A DNA stretch of 6,028 nucleotides from an uncultured Eubacteriales bacterium (GTDB lineage: Bacteria; Bacillota; Clostridia; Oscillospirales; CAG-272): the NCBI GenBank assembly GCA_900556615.1, contig USPP01000107.1, positions 1-6,028 on the forward strand, in the 5' to 3' direction. Positions 1 through 5,799 of this stretch are shown here, piece after piece (within the stretch, counting starts at the first letter, position 1; the number at the start of each line of letters is the position of its first letter). The position numbers and the translations under genes were made by a program. Below the pieces are notes generated by a model. It was not told the origin of the DNA. It made no database searches and saw only the letters and a list, made by a program, of their open reading frames with translations.

Positions 1-114
1 GGATACATTCTATCTGAAGATCCAACTTATATTACAACACATAATAACGCCCGTAGTCTCATCCGTAAAATTGACCGTGATGAATTACTGCAGGCTTTGT
101 TAAAATCTTATCTG
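1..114 (+). other. C-terminal half of an IreB/YrzL (UPF0297) domain within the fused frame
   Basis: Translation in the same frame as the UbiA-like gene gives [19 protein letters not shown], then [19 protein letters not shown]. This matches the C-terminal half of IreB proteins as I remember them (pattern GY(V/I)LSGDP.Y...(H/Y)..AR..IRK.ERDE..EEL...YL). IreB is a small (~85-90 aa) phosphoprotein in Firmicutes that acts with the PASTA Ser/Thr kinase IreK in Enterococcus and influences cell-envelope stress resistance. IreB genes normally end a few codons after this point, usually followed by ruvX. Here the stop is absent and the frame continues into the UbiA domain; KSYLK at the junction suits both families. 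The N-terminal half, with the kinase-target threonines known in E. faecalis, lies outside the window. Confidence 0.85.
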
Positions 115-960
115 AAATTGATACGGGTACATCACTATATAAAAAATCTTTTGGTATTTGCGGCCGTCGCATGCAGTGGTCAAATTTTTCAGAAAGATAA
201 ATTTGTACCGAGTCTGTTGGGCTTTTTCGCTTTTTGTATGGTATCCTCGTTTATATATATTATTAACGATATACGTGACAGAGACCGGGACCGTCTGCAT
301 CCCGTAAAGTCCAGGCGTCCGATTGCTTCCGGAGCGATTTCGGTAAAAAGCGCTTTGATTCTTTCTGTTGGTATGCTGGCTGCCGCTGCTGCGTTTAATT
401 TTGCTGCATTCCGTCTGCAGTCTACTCTTATGCTTGGTTTATACATTGCCATAAATATTGCATATAGTTTTGGACTTAAGAACATTCCGATTGTAGATAT
501 AACGCTTCTTACCGCGGGCTTTCTGATTCGTATTATGTACGGTGCTGCGATATCCGGTATTACCGTTTCAAATTGGCTTTATCTTACTGTGATTTCCGTT
601 GCGTTCTACTGTGCTTTGGGGAAAAGGAGAAATGAGCTGCGAAGAAGCGAGGGCGGAGAGACGCGAAAGGTGCTTAAAAACTATTCCTCCGATTTTCTTG
701 ACAAAAATATGTATATGTGTCTGGCGCTTGCCAATGTATTCTATGCCCTTTGGAGCATGGATAAGGATACGGCACTTTTGTATGACAGTAATTATCTTGT
801 TTTTACGGTTCCGATTGTTCTTTTGATAACGATGAAATACAGTATGAATGTAGAAGGAAATTCCGACGGAGATCCTGTGGAGATATTACTTCACGATAAG
901 GTGCTTCTTGCTCTTTGCGTGATATATTTGGCAGCTATGTTCATTATTCTCTATTTGTAA
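1..960 (+). CDS. IreB C-terminus fused in frame to a UbiA-type polyprenyl-phosphate phosphoribosyltransferase (5' end outside window)
   Basis: The frame is open from base 1 to the TAA at 958-960. The part from codon 97 (TTG) on is 287 aa of polytopic membrane protein resembling decaprenyl-phosphate phosphoribosyltransferase (mycobacterial Rv3806c/UbiA type), which moves phosphoribose from PRPP to polyprenyl phosphate in the membrane. Counting from codon 97, the markers are an N-terminal RVHHYIKN at 10-17, the first Asp motif [13 protein letters not shown] at 57-69 followed by RRPIASG at 73-79, a second loop [10 protein letters not shown] at 123-134 with GFLIR at 141-145, GKR at 175-177, and a C-terminal [12 protein letters not shown] at 258-270. 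TTG97 has no convincing ribosome binding site, and the first in-frame ATG (238) lies beyond the N-terminal conserved motif. The upstream codons encode IreB-like sequence without a stop, so a fusion is the simplest reading. Next gene starts 10 nt downstream. The exact prenyl and sugar substrates are inferred. Confidence 0.88.
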   Translation, partial: GYILSEDPTYITTHNNARSLIRKIDRDELLQALLKSYLKLIRVHHYIKNLLVFAAVACSGQIFQKDKFVPSLLGFFAFCMVSSFIYIINDIRDRDRDRLHPVKSRRPIASGAISVKSALILSVGMLAAAAAFNFAAFRLQSTLMLGLYIAINIAYSFGLKNIPIVDITLLTAGFLIRIMYGAAISGITVSNWLYLTVISVAFYCALGKRRNELRRSEGGETRKVLKNYSSDFLDKNMYMCLALANVFYALWSMDKDTALLYDSNYLVFTVPIVLLITMKYSMNVEGNSDGDPVEILLHDKVLLALCVIYLAAMFIILYL

Positions 961-970
961 GGCAATAACA

Positions 971-1531
971 ATGAATGTTTATGATTTTGACAAAACGATA
1001 TATAAAGGAGACAGCACAATCGATTTTTATTTGTATTGCCTGTTCAAACATCCGCGTATCGTAAAATATATATTCAGACAGATAAGGGGAATTTTGCTGT
1101 GGTATTTTCACAGGATTGACGATGCGGAAATGAAATCACGCTTTTTTTCTTTTCTTTCCGAAATCGATGTGCCGGCATATGTTTCCGCCTTTTGGGAGAA
1201 AAATTATATAAAGATTCAAAAATGGTATCTTCTTGGGAAAGAGAAAAGCGACGTTATCATATCCGCTTCTCCCGAGTTTCTTCTTGCGCCAGTGTGCAAA
1301 ACGCTTGGTGTTTCCGATCCGATTGCTACATATATAGATCCGCATACCGGAAGGGTTGTTGGAAAAAATTGTAAAGGAAAGGAAAAGGCAGATCGTTTTT
1401 TCATTTGTTATCCCGGTGAAAGCATTGCTTGCTTTTATTCGGATTCCTTGACGGATCAGCCGCTTGCATCGCTTGCGGAAAGGGCTTTTTTGGTTAAAAA
1501 AGGGAAAATCTCCGAATGGAAGATTTTTTGA
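971..1531 (+). CDS. HAD superfamily (subfamily IB) phosphatase, partner of the UbiA-type transferase
   Basis: A 186-aa soluble hydrolase with the four HAD motifs in order: motif I DFDKT with nucleophile D5 and acid/base D7; motif II IISAS with S98; motif III K139 in NCKGKEK (133-139); motif IV SDSLTD with D158 and D162. Spacing and the SAS and NC.G.EK motifs fit the HAD-IB (SerB-like) group; residues 10-95 form the helical cap. The ATG at 971 follows AAGG at 959-962, which overlaps the preceding stop, so translation is probably coupled to the UbiA gene. Pairing with a polyprenyl-phosphate phosphoribosyltransferase suggests it removes the 5'-phosphate of polyprenyl-phosphoryl-5-phosphoribose, a step done by a different (PAP2) family in mycobacteria. 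That role is inference from position. A small-molecule phosphatase of another kind is possible. Confidence 0.88.
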   Translation: MNVYDFDKTIYKGDSTIDFYLYCLFKHPRIVKYIFRQIRGILLWYFHRIDDAEMKSRFFSFLSEIDVPAYVSAFWEKNYIKIQKWYLLGKEKSDVIISASPEFLLAPVCKTLGVSDPIATYIDPHTGRVVGKNCKGKEKADRFFICYPGESIACFYSDSLTDQPLASLAERAFLVKKGKISEWKIF

Positions 1532-1602
1532 TTCTGACGGCAAATTTTCGGAAAATTCCTGAGTTTGAGGCGCTTTTATTCTGTTGTTGAAAATAACGCT
1601 CA

Positions 1603-1691
1603 GATTGAAGGGGGGCTCTAAAAATTCACTGTCCCAATCCGGCTTGATCTATTTTCCGTTATTCATCACAAAAATCCTTGACGGATGGATA
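1603..1691. repeat. Diverged direct repeat, copy A (upstream of the membrane-protein gene)
   Basis: This intergenic stretch aligns with 3361-3448 over about 88 columns with a single one-base gap; my hand count is about 57 identities (65%), many of the differences being transitions. Shared blocks are AAGGG, TAAAAA, TCACTG, CCG, TTT-CCGT-ATTC and CAAAAAT-CTT. It occupies the middle of the 273-bp gap between the HAD and membrane-protein genes. The rest of that gap holds no gene that I can support; the small open frame across it (1584-1778) has no protein-like features. Confidence 0.6.
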
Positions 1692-1804
1692 CGCTGTCTG
1701 CGGAATTGTTGTTTTGACTGCCGATTTCCGTTTGGGAACATTGAATTTTTAGAGATACCTGAATGTTTATATTTATAAAGAAATTGATTTTAAAGGAGTA
1801 AACG

Positions 1805-3358
1805 ATGTCTCAAACAAATCAAAAAAAGAATTTTTTACAATGGGGCGCATGGGTGCCTTTTGCCTGTTCTTTTTCGCTTCTTTCTTTTTATTTGATAATA
1901 CGTTTTCAAAAATGGTATATTATATTTACGGTTGCTCTGTCTTTTTTATTTGCACTTTTTTTCATCCGAAAGACCTGGAGAGAGAATATATCGTATATAA
2001 AATCACATCCGGGCGTGTCTGTTTTATCGCTTGCTGTTGCTGTTATTCTTGTCGTGGCGATGCATCATACGCCCGGCATTCCGGATATCGGAAAATGGCA
2101 GTTTTCTTTTTATCCTTTTGTGCTATGGCTGAGAATTTTTACAATGCCTGCTCTTTTTTATCTGACGGTTATGCTTTTTGATAAAGCGAGCCGTTTTATT
2201 TCGGAATTGTGGAGCGAGATGAGCAGCAGTGAGAAAAGATTATATCTTCTGTCTGCGATTTTTTTATCTGCCGCTGTGCTTATTCTTTACGCAACAAATT
2301 CCAAATGGTATACGCAATTTGATGTTGTATATTCCATTGACTCCGGGTATTGCTCAAAAAGTATTTTTCCCAAGCTCTATTATTATGATATACGTCATCC
2401 CGCTATGAGTGTGATTACTTTTCCGATATGGTCTGTTGTACGGTCTTTACTGCAATTATTTGCTCCGGCGCAGCTGCTTGATGTAATGTGCGTTGCCTGC
2501 GTCCAACTGATCAATATTCAGTTTTTGCTTTTGACGGGAATCATGATCGGAAAGCTGTCGAAGAGCCAATATGTATTTCCGCTTTGGTTGGTGTCATTGC
2601 CGATGCTGCTTTTTTCGGCTTTTTTCGAAAAATATCAGATATGTGTTTTTCTTCTTGTATTGTATGTTTATCGTCTCTGCAGAAAAGAAAGAGGGGCAGA
2701 GCCTTATCTTATTGCTGCTGTTGGTACAATGCCGACGAGTGTTTTCCTCTTTGCCGATGAATTGCTTATAAAGGAGAATATTTTCCAAAAGCTTTTAAGA
2801 ATAGGTCGTACCTTTGCTGTCGGTGTAATGTTCCTTGTATGTACCGGCAGAATACATTTGCTGGTTCCGAGAATTCTTCTTGATGAAGTTTCATCAATGG
2901 CGCAGCGTTTCGGTTTGAAAAGCCTTTCAATAAGAGAATGCCTGAACTCTTTTACGAACCTGGTGCATGGTGCTTTTCTCGGAATCAGTTCAGAAAACAG
3001 TGCGGGAAAATATATATGGACCGATGTTTTGGGCAAAATTTCGCTGCTCGGTGTTATCATTTTTGTATTCATGGTATTGGGAGTTATTGTGAGCCGTAAA
3101 GAGCATTTTACAAGATTATGCGCTGTTTGGACGGTTTCCGCGTTTGTCCTTTTTGTTGGATTTCAATGGAGCGTCCATGCAAGTCCGTTGTTCAGCATTT
3201 ATTTTGCATGGGCTTTTATACCCCTCTTTCAAAAAGGCTTGCAGTTTGTTATTGAAAAGCTTCACCTGAAGGAAAAAGCGGTATATACTGTTCTTATAAC
3301 GGCAATATTTGCCCTGAATCTGGTAAATATAATCGACATTTCGATTTTTTTGAAATAA
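1805..3358 (+). CDS. Polytopic membrane protein, possible GT-C-like glycosyltransferase
   Basis: A 517-aa protein with roughly 12-15 hydrophobic segments (about 14-32, 36-54, 71-86, 104-125, 144-162, 199-216, 223-248, 256-273, 277-291, 298-316, 333-347, 415-431, 436-453, 462-480 and 492-512). I do not recognise a named family. After the fifth segment a hydrophilic loop (165-200) contains FDVVYSIDSG with D173 and D179, then YDIRHP at 194-199; acidic residues in an early outer loop are typical of lipid-sugar-dependent GT-C transferases, which would suit a user of the polyprenyl-linked pentose predicted from the two genes upstream. This is inference; a flippase or a polymer-export protein would also fit. 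ATG1805 is preceded by AAAGGAG (1792-1798) at 6-nt spacing. The 273-bp gap upstream means it may have its own promoter. Confidence 0.8.
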   Translation: MSQTNQKKNFLQWGAWVPFACSFSLLSFYLIIRFQKWYIIFTVALSFLFALFFIRKTWRENISYIKSHPGVSVLSLAVAVILVVAMHHTPGIPDIGKWQFSFYPFVLWLRIFTMPALFYLTVMLFDKASRFISELWSEMSSSEKRLYLLSAIFLSAAVLILYATNSKWYTQFDVVYSIDSGYCSKSIFPKLYYYDIRHPAMSVITFPIWSVVRSLLQLFAPAQLLDVMCVACVQLINIQFLLLTGIMIGKLSKSQYVFPLWLVSLPMLLFSAFFEKYQICVFLLVLYVYRLCRKERGAEPYLIAAVGTMPTSVFLFADELLIKENIFQKLLRIGRTFAVGVMFLVCTGRIHLLVPRILLDEVSSMAQRFGLKSLSIRECLNSFTNLVHGAFLGISSENSAGKYIWTDVLGKISLLGVIIFVFMVLGVIVSRKEHFTRLCAVWTVSAFVLFVGFQWSVHASPLFSIYFAWAFIPLFQKGLQFVIEKLHLKEKAVYTVLITAIFALNLVNIIDISIFLK

Positions 3359-3360
3359 GG

Positions 3361-3448
3361 GTATCAAGGGTATCGATAAAAATCACTGCGTAAAGCCGAT
3401 TCGATTGGTTTCCCGTCATTCTCAGCAAAAATTCTTAATAGATATATA
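3361..3448. repeat. Diverged direct repeat, copy B (downstream of the membrane-protein gene)
   Basis: Partner of 1603-1691 in the same orientation, starting 3 nt after the membrane-protein stop codon, so the two copies bracket that gene. It opens with a local near-tandem pair, GGGTATCAA then GGGTATCGA (3359-3376). Reverse-strand translation gives RIF..N.GK in both copies, but copy A has a stop after GK, so a shared protein origin is weak. Confidence 0.6.
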
Positions 3449-3450
3449 TA

Positions 3451-3491
3451 TGATATGCCCCCAAAAGTGTCTAACTTTTGGGGGCATATCA
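3451..3491. repeat. Perfect 18-bp inverted repeat with 5-nt loop
   Basis: Arms 3451-3468 and 3474-3491 are perfectly complementary around the loop GTCTA; each arm carries five consecutive C or G residues next to a four-base A or T run (CCCCCAAAAGT / ACTTTTGGGGG). Neither strand has a clean T-tract directly after the stem: the + side continues CGAGACGG and the - side TATATATA. It is therefore a poor classical intrinsic terminator, though it could still end the transcript of the upstream membrane-protein gene. The GTGTCTAACTTTTGGGG side resembles terminal repeats of IS3-family elements as I remember them, so an insertion-sequence relic is an alternative. Confidence 0.75.
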
Positions 3492-3510
3492 CGAGACGGT
3501 TTCGGAATTT

Positions 3511-3666
3511 TTAAGGCAACACCGCACAATGATTGCTGTGCAGTTGCAGCGCCGGATTATTTCTCAGACAATACAAATTGAGGAGTCAAGAGCGGCTTCT
3601 GACGGAAAAGATGCAAGCATATGCGCAATAAAGGCGTTAGCCGGTAATTGTGCGGTGTTGCCTTAA
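3511..3666. mobile_element. 156-bp MITE-like element with perfect 20-bp terminal inverted repeats
   Basis: The left end TTAAGGCAACACCGCACAAT (3511-3530) is repeated exactly in reverse complement at 3647-3666; with flanking T and A residues the match extends to 23 bp. The 116-bp interior codes for nothing credible. The outermost TTAA is present at both ends and could be part of the element or a duplicated TTAA target. A shortened relative lies at 5573-5619 in this window. Size, terminal repeats and lack of a transposase fit a non-autonomous element mobilised by a DDE transposase encoded elsewhere (IS4/IS5-like is a guess). Confidence 0.85.
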
Positions 3667-3774
3667 AAAACGCCCATTTTATGCGGTCTGCAAATGATGA
3701 ATTAGCAAGGTAATATTTTATGTTTCCATCCTCAAAAATGAGTTTCTACTGCGTTACAATCTTTGTAAATTTTG

Positions 3775-5094
3775 CTATATATTCAGTTTCTTCTCGCCCA
3801 TCGAAAAAATCACAAATATAGCAACAATAATTTCTACAATCGGCATAACCCACCAAATTGCCGTACTTCCAAAGACAAAAGGCAATAAATACACAAGTAT
3901 TCCACACAGGATAAGTCCTCTTGCTGCTGATACCATCAAAGCTGTTTTGGAACGCATTATCGACTGAAAATAGTAAGTCGAATAAATGTTAAGCGGCAGG
4001 AATAAATAAGAAAGTCCGTAAACTCTCATGATATCAGGTGCAATTTGCAAAACGCTTTTTGTTGGAGACATATACACTTTTAATACACCATTCGGAATGG
4101 TCAAAACAATCATTGTCCAAACAATACCGAAAACAATTGCTGTCAGTATGCCGTATTTATTGGTTTCTTTTACTCGTTTTGTTAAATTTGCCCCAAAATT
4201 ATTTGAAAGGATAGGCTGTGCTGCTTGTCCTGCTCCATAGGTTGAACATTGTACCAAGGCGGTCATTTGCGTAATAACGCCAAATACTGCCAAAGCATCA
4301 CTGCCTAAATATTTCATTATCTGTCTGTTAAAAAGCATTGAAACAACGCCCATTGATATATCGGAGAGAAATGCTGAAAAGCCGTTTATAGTAAGCACTT
4401 TTGTTTTGTGGATTTGACCATAAATGCGTGTAATTTTCAATGTGTTTTTCTTGTCGAAAAAGTGTGTAAGCATTACTATGACTGAAAGAGTTGCACCGAG
4501 TGCTGTTGCAAGTCCTGCGCCGAACATTCCCATATCAAATTCAAACACAAAAAGTAAGTCGCCAACAACATTAAATATTCCACCAAACAAAACAGATTTT
4601 GTTGCAAGGCTGGGTGCATTGTCATTTCTTAAAAAAGCTGCCAACATTTGCGTAAAGGGAAATACAGGTATAGCATATTTCACAGGCGTTAAATATTCTT
4701 TCGCAAGAGATAATAGCTTATCATCAGCACCGAACAGATAGAGAAGTTCATCATCAAATGCGCAAATAGCAACCCAACACAATATACTTATTATGCCCGT
4801 AACAAGTAGCGAAAGTGTAAAATATGCATTTGCTTTATCTGTTTTTTCTTGTCCTTTATAAAATCCATAGGCAACAGAGCCGCCAATTCCGATAAGTAGA
4901 CCAAGTGCGTAAATAATTGTCCATATAGGCATAACGATAGCAAGGGCTGCCGATCCATCAGGGCCTGCATAATGCCCAACAACTGCCGAATCCACCATAC
5001 CATAAATAGAGCTTATCAGAGCACTTCCAAAAGCTGCCGTAAGATATGTAAAATAATGTTTCTTAATGCTTCCTTTTGTTAAATCCTTTTCCAT
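3775..5094 (-). CDS. MATE family multidrug efflux transporter (MepA-like)
   Basis: A 439-aa, 12-segment membrane transporter, expected to export cationic drugs or other toxic organics using a Na+ or H+ gradient. MATE signatures (numbered from ATG5094) are YGMVDSAVVGHYAG at 31-44, the loop RNDNAP at 156-161, FNVVGDLLF at 174-182, GAGLATALG at 192-200, the second-half G-Q-A-A-Q-P-I-L at 279-286 followed by NNFGA, and QSIMRSKTA at 387-395. Length is normal for the family. I place the start at 5094 rather than the in-frame ATG at 5154: GGAGG sits 9 nt upstream, residues from MEKDLTKG match a usual MATE N-terminus, and the 20 extra codons would be read through the leader terminator. It is monocistronic, convergent with the upstream + strand genes, flanked by MITE copies and an integrase relic, and its base composition is AT-richer to the eye than the left block, so it was possibly acquired. 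The drug specificity cannot be read. Confidence 0.93.
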   Translation of the reverse strand: MEKDLTKGSIKKHYFTYLTAAFGSALISSIYGMVDSAVVGHYAGPDGSAALAIVMPIWTIIYALGLLIGIGGSVAYGFYKGQEKTDKANAYFTLSLLVTGIISILCWVAICAFDDELLYLFGADDKLLSLAKEYLTPVKYAIPVFPFTQMLAAFLRNDNAPSLATKSVLFGGIFNVVGDLLFVFEFDMGMFGAGLATALGATLSVIVMLTHFFDKKNTLKITRIYGQIHKTKVLTINGFSAFLSDISMGVVSMLFNRQIMKYLGSDALAVFGVITQMTALVQCSTYGAGQAAQPILSNNFGANLTKRVKETNKYGILTAIVFGIVWTMIVLTIPNGVLKVYMSPTKSVLQIAPDIMRVYGLSYLFLPLNIYSTYYFQSIMRSKTALMVSAARGLILCGILVYLLPFVFGSTAIWWVMPIVEIIVAIFVIFSMGEKKLNI

Positions 5095-5103
5095 TTTGAA
5101 TTT

Positions 5104-5108
5104 CCTCC
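5104..5108 (-). promoter_or_regulatory. Ribosome binding site of the MATE gene
   Basis: GGAGG on the - strand, 9 nt before ATG5094. It settles the start codon, since the longer in-frame start at 5154 lacks a comparable site and lies inside the leader hairpin. Confidence 0.8.
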
Positions 5109-5122
5109 ATATAAACAAAAAC

Positions 5123-5172
5123 AAAAAAGCAGATAAGACTAATAGGTATCTCAACCTATCATCTTATCCGGC
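5123..5172 (-). terminator. Intrinsic terminator in the MATE leader (probable attenuator)
   Basis: Read on the - strand, GATAAGA (5168-5162) pairs with TCTTATC (5138-5132) and ATAGGT (5159-5154) with ACCTAT (5147-5142), around the loop TGAGAT. G-U and C-G pairs extend the base of the stem, and TGCTTTTTTG (T-run at 5128-5123) follows directly. It lies between the promoter at 5217-5245 and the gene start at 5094, so transcription must pass it for the transporter to be made. This layout is typical of antibiotic- or ribosome-responsive attenuation in Firmicute resistance genes. A three-codon frame ATG-ATA-GGT-TGA (M-I-G, 5162-5151) lies within the stem itself. Confidence 0.8.
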
Positions 5173-5216
5173 TTACAATTTCTTCTGAATTACTTGCCTC
5201 CGATGAATTATTATTT

Positions 5217-5245
5217 ATTGTACACTATCTTATTAAAAAAATCAA
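5217..5245 (-). promoter_or_regulatory. Sigma-A-type promoter for the MATE gene
   Basis: On the - strand, -35 TTGATT (5245-5240) and -10 TACAAT (5222-5217) are separated by exactly 17 bp in very AT-rich DNA. Transcription would start near 5210, giving a leader of about 115 nt that contains a ribosome-binding-like CGGAGG (5202-5197) and the terminator hairpin before the gene. Confidence 0.78.
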
Positions 5246-5297
5246 GCAAAAATAAAATAATTTTTATCTTTTGTTCATAACTACACACAGGAATGTG

Positions 5298-5576
5298 GCG
5301 CATTTCTGTACGAGTGATTATTTACATACAGAAAATGGGGAAGATTCAGATGCCGTAATTACTATGATAGTTATTTCTTACCGCTTATGACAAATCTGGG
5401 ACTTGAGCAAACTCCGCATTGCTGACGACATACTTGTATATCAATATTTGCGGAAGCAAAAATCGACTAAACCACAATTAAAATGATTGTAGGACACGCC
5501 GGTCGAAGACGCTTACCGAAAGAATTTATATTCTTTGGATATTGAGGAGCTTATAAATGCAATCAACAAAATTTAA
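5298..5576 (+). pseudogene. Decayed tyrosine recombinase / phage integrase, C-terminal catalytic part
   Basis: Pieces of one integrase C-terminus appear in successive frames. DYLHTENG (5316-5339) leads, after an apparent one-base loss in the G-run, to GRFRCRNYYDSYFLPL and then MTNLGLEQTPHC (to 5422). A TGA at 5423 follows, then RHTCISIFAEAKID, a TAA at 5468, then TTIKMIVGHAG (5471-5503). A second frameshift leads to a tail ending LDIEELINAINKI and TAA at 5574-5576. The RHT box arginine, the GH motif histidine, and a candidate catalytic tyrosine (codon 5529) are all still visible. Two nonsense codons plus two frameshifts make it inactive. The N-terminal DNA-binding part and half of the catalytic domain are missing; the start given is where similarity becomes recognisable. 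It points towards the 3' end of rpsI, about 220 bp away. Confidence 0.85.
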
Positions 5577-5619
5577 GGCAATACCGCACAATAAAGGCGT
5601 TAGCCGTGCACTGCCTTAA
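5573..5619. mobile_element. 47-bp internally deleted copy of the MITE
   Basis: The left 20 bases match 3511-3530 with one C-to-T change, and the 18-base block CAATAAAGGCGTTAGCCG (5589-5606) is identical to 3626-3643. It equals the long copy with 3531-3629 removed; both deletion edges carry CAAT, so the loss looks like a microhomology deletion. The right end is shortened and altered (TGCACTGCCTTAA), so the terminal repeats now match fully only over TTAAGGCA. Its TTAA overlaps the TAA stop of the integrase relic. Confidence 0.8.
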
Positions 5620-5623
5620 GATC

Positions 5624-5669
5624 AAAAAAGAAAGAGATGTTTTTCTTTTGTAGAGAAAAACATCTCTTT
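5624..5669 (-). terminator. Strong intrinsic terminator of the rpsI transcript
   Basis: A perfect 16-bp stem (5631-5646 with 5654-5669, loop of 7) is followed on the - strand by CTTTTTT (5630-5624). On the + strand the stem is followed by AAAACTC, so it works mainly for leftward transcription. It lies about 130 nt past the rpsI stop codon, unusually far for a ribosomal-protein operon. No gene is recognised between them. Confidence 0.85.
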
Positions 5670-5799
5670 AAAACTCTTGTTAAATTGAGAATTATGTCGC
5701 TTGTGTGTTACTGCACACGTTTGACAGCAATTCTGCCCAACTGACAACTCCCCCAAAACCGAAAATAAAGGCTTTCGATAGTCGTGAGAAGCTTGCGGA

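Noticed and set aside
1741..1773. TTGAAT ... TATATT as a promoter for the membrane-protein gene
   Set aside because: The spacing is about 21 bp, too long for a standard promoter, and the region is AT-rich throughout.
1584..1778. 64-codon + strand frame in the gap after the HAD gene
   Set aside because: It lies across the diverged repeat, copy B of the repeat does not preserve the frame, and no ribosome binding site precedes it.
3478..3666. 62-codon + strand frame across the hairpin and MITE
   Set aside because: It starts in the hairpin arm and ends in the MITE terminal repeat; it is a by-product of the mobile element.
3451..3666. CRISPR-like repetition in the gene-poor stretch after 3359
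   Set aside because: The repeats are inverted or occur once; there are no regularly spaced identical direct repeats.
5263..5275. TTATCTTTT near 5265 shared with the rpsI 3' end, as a possible attachment-site repeat
   Set aside because: Only about nine AT-rich bases match, which is expected by chance in such DNA.
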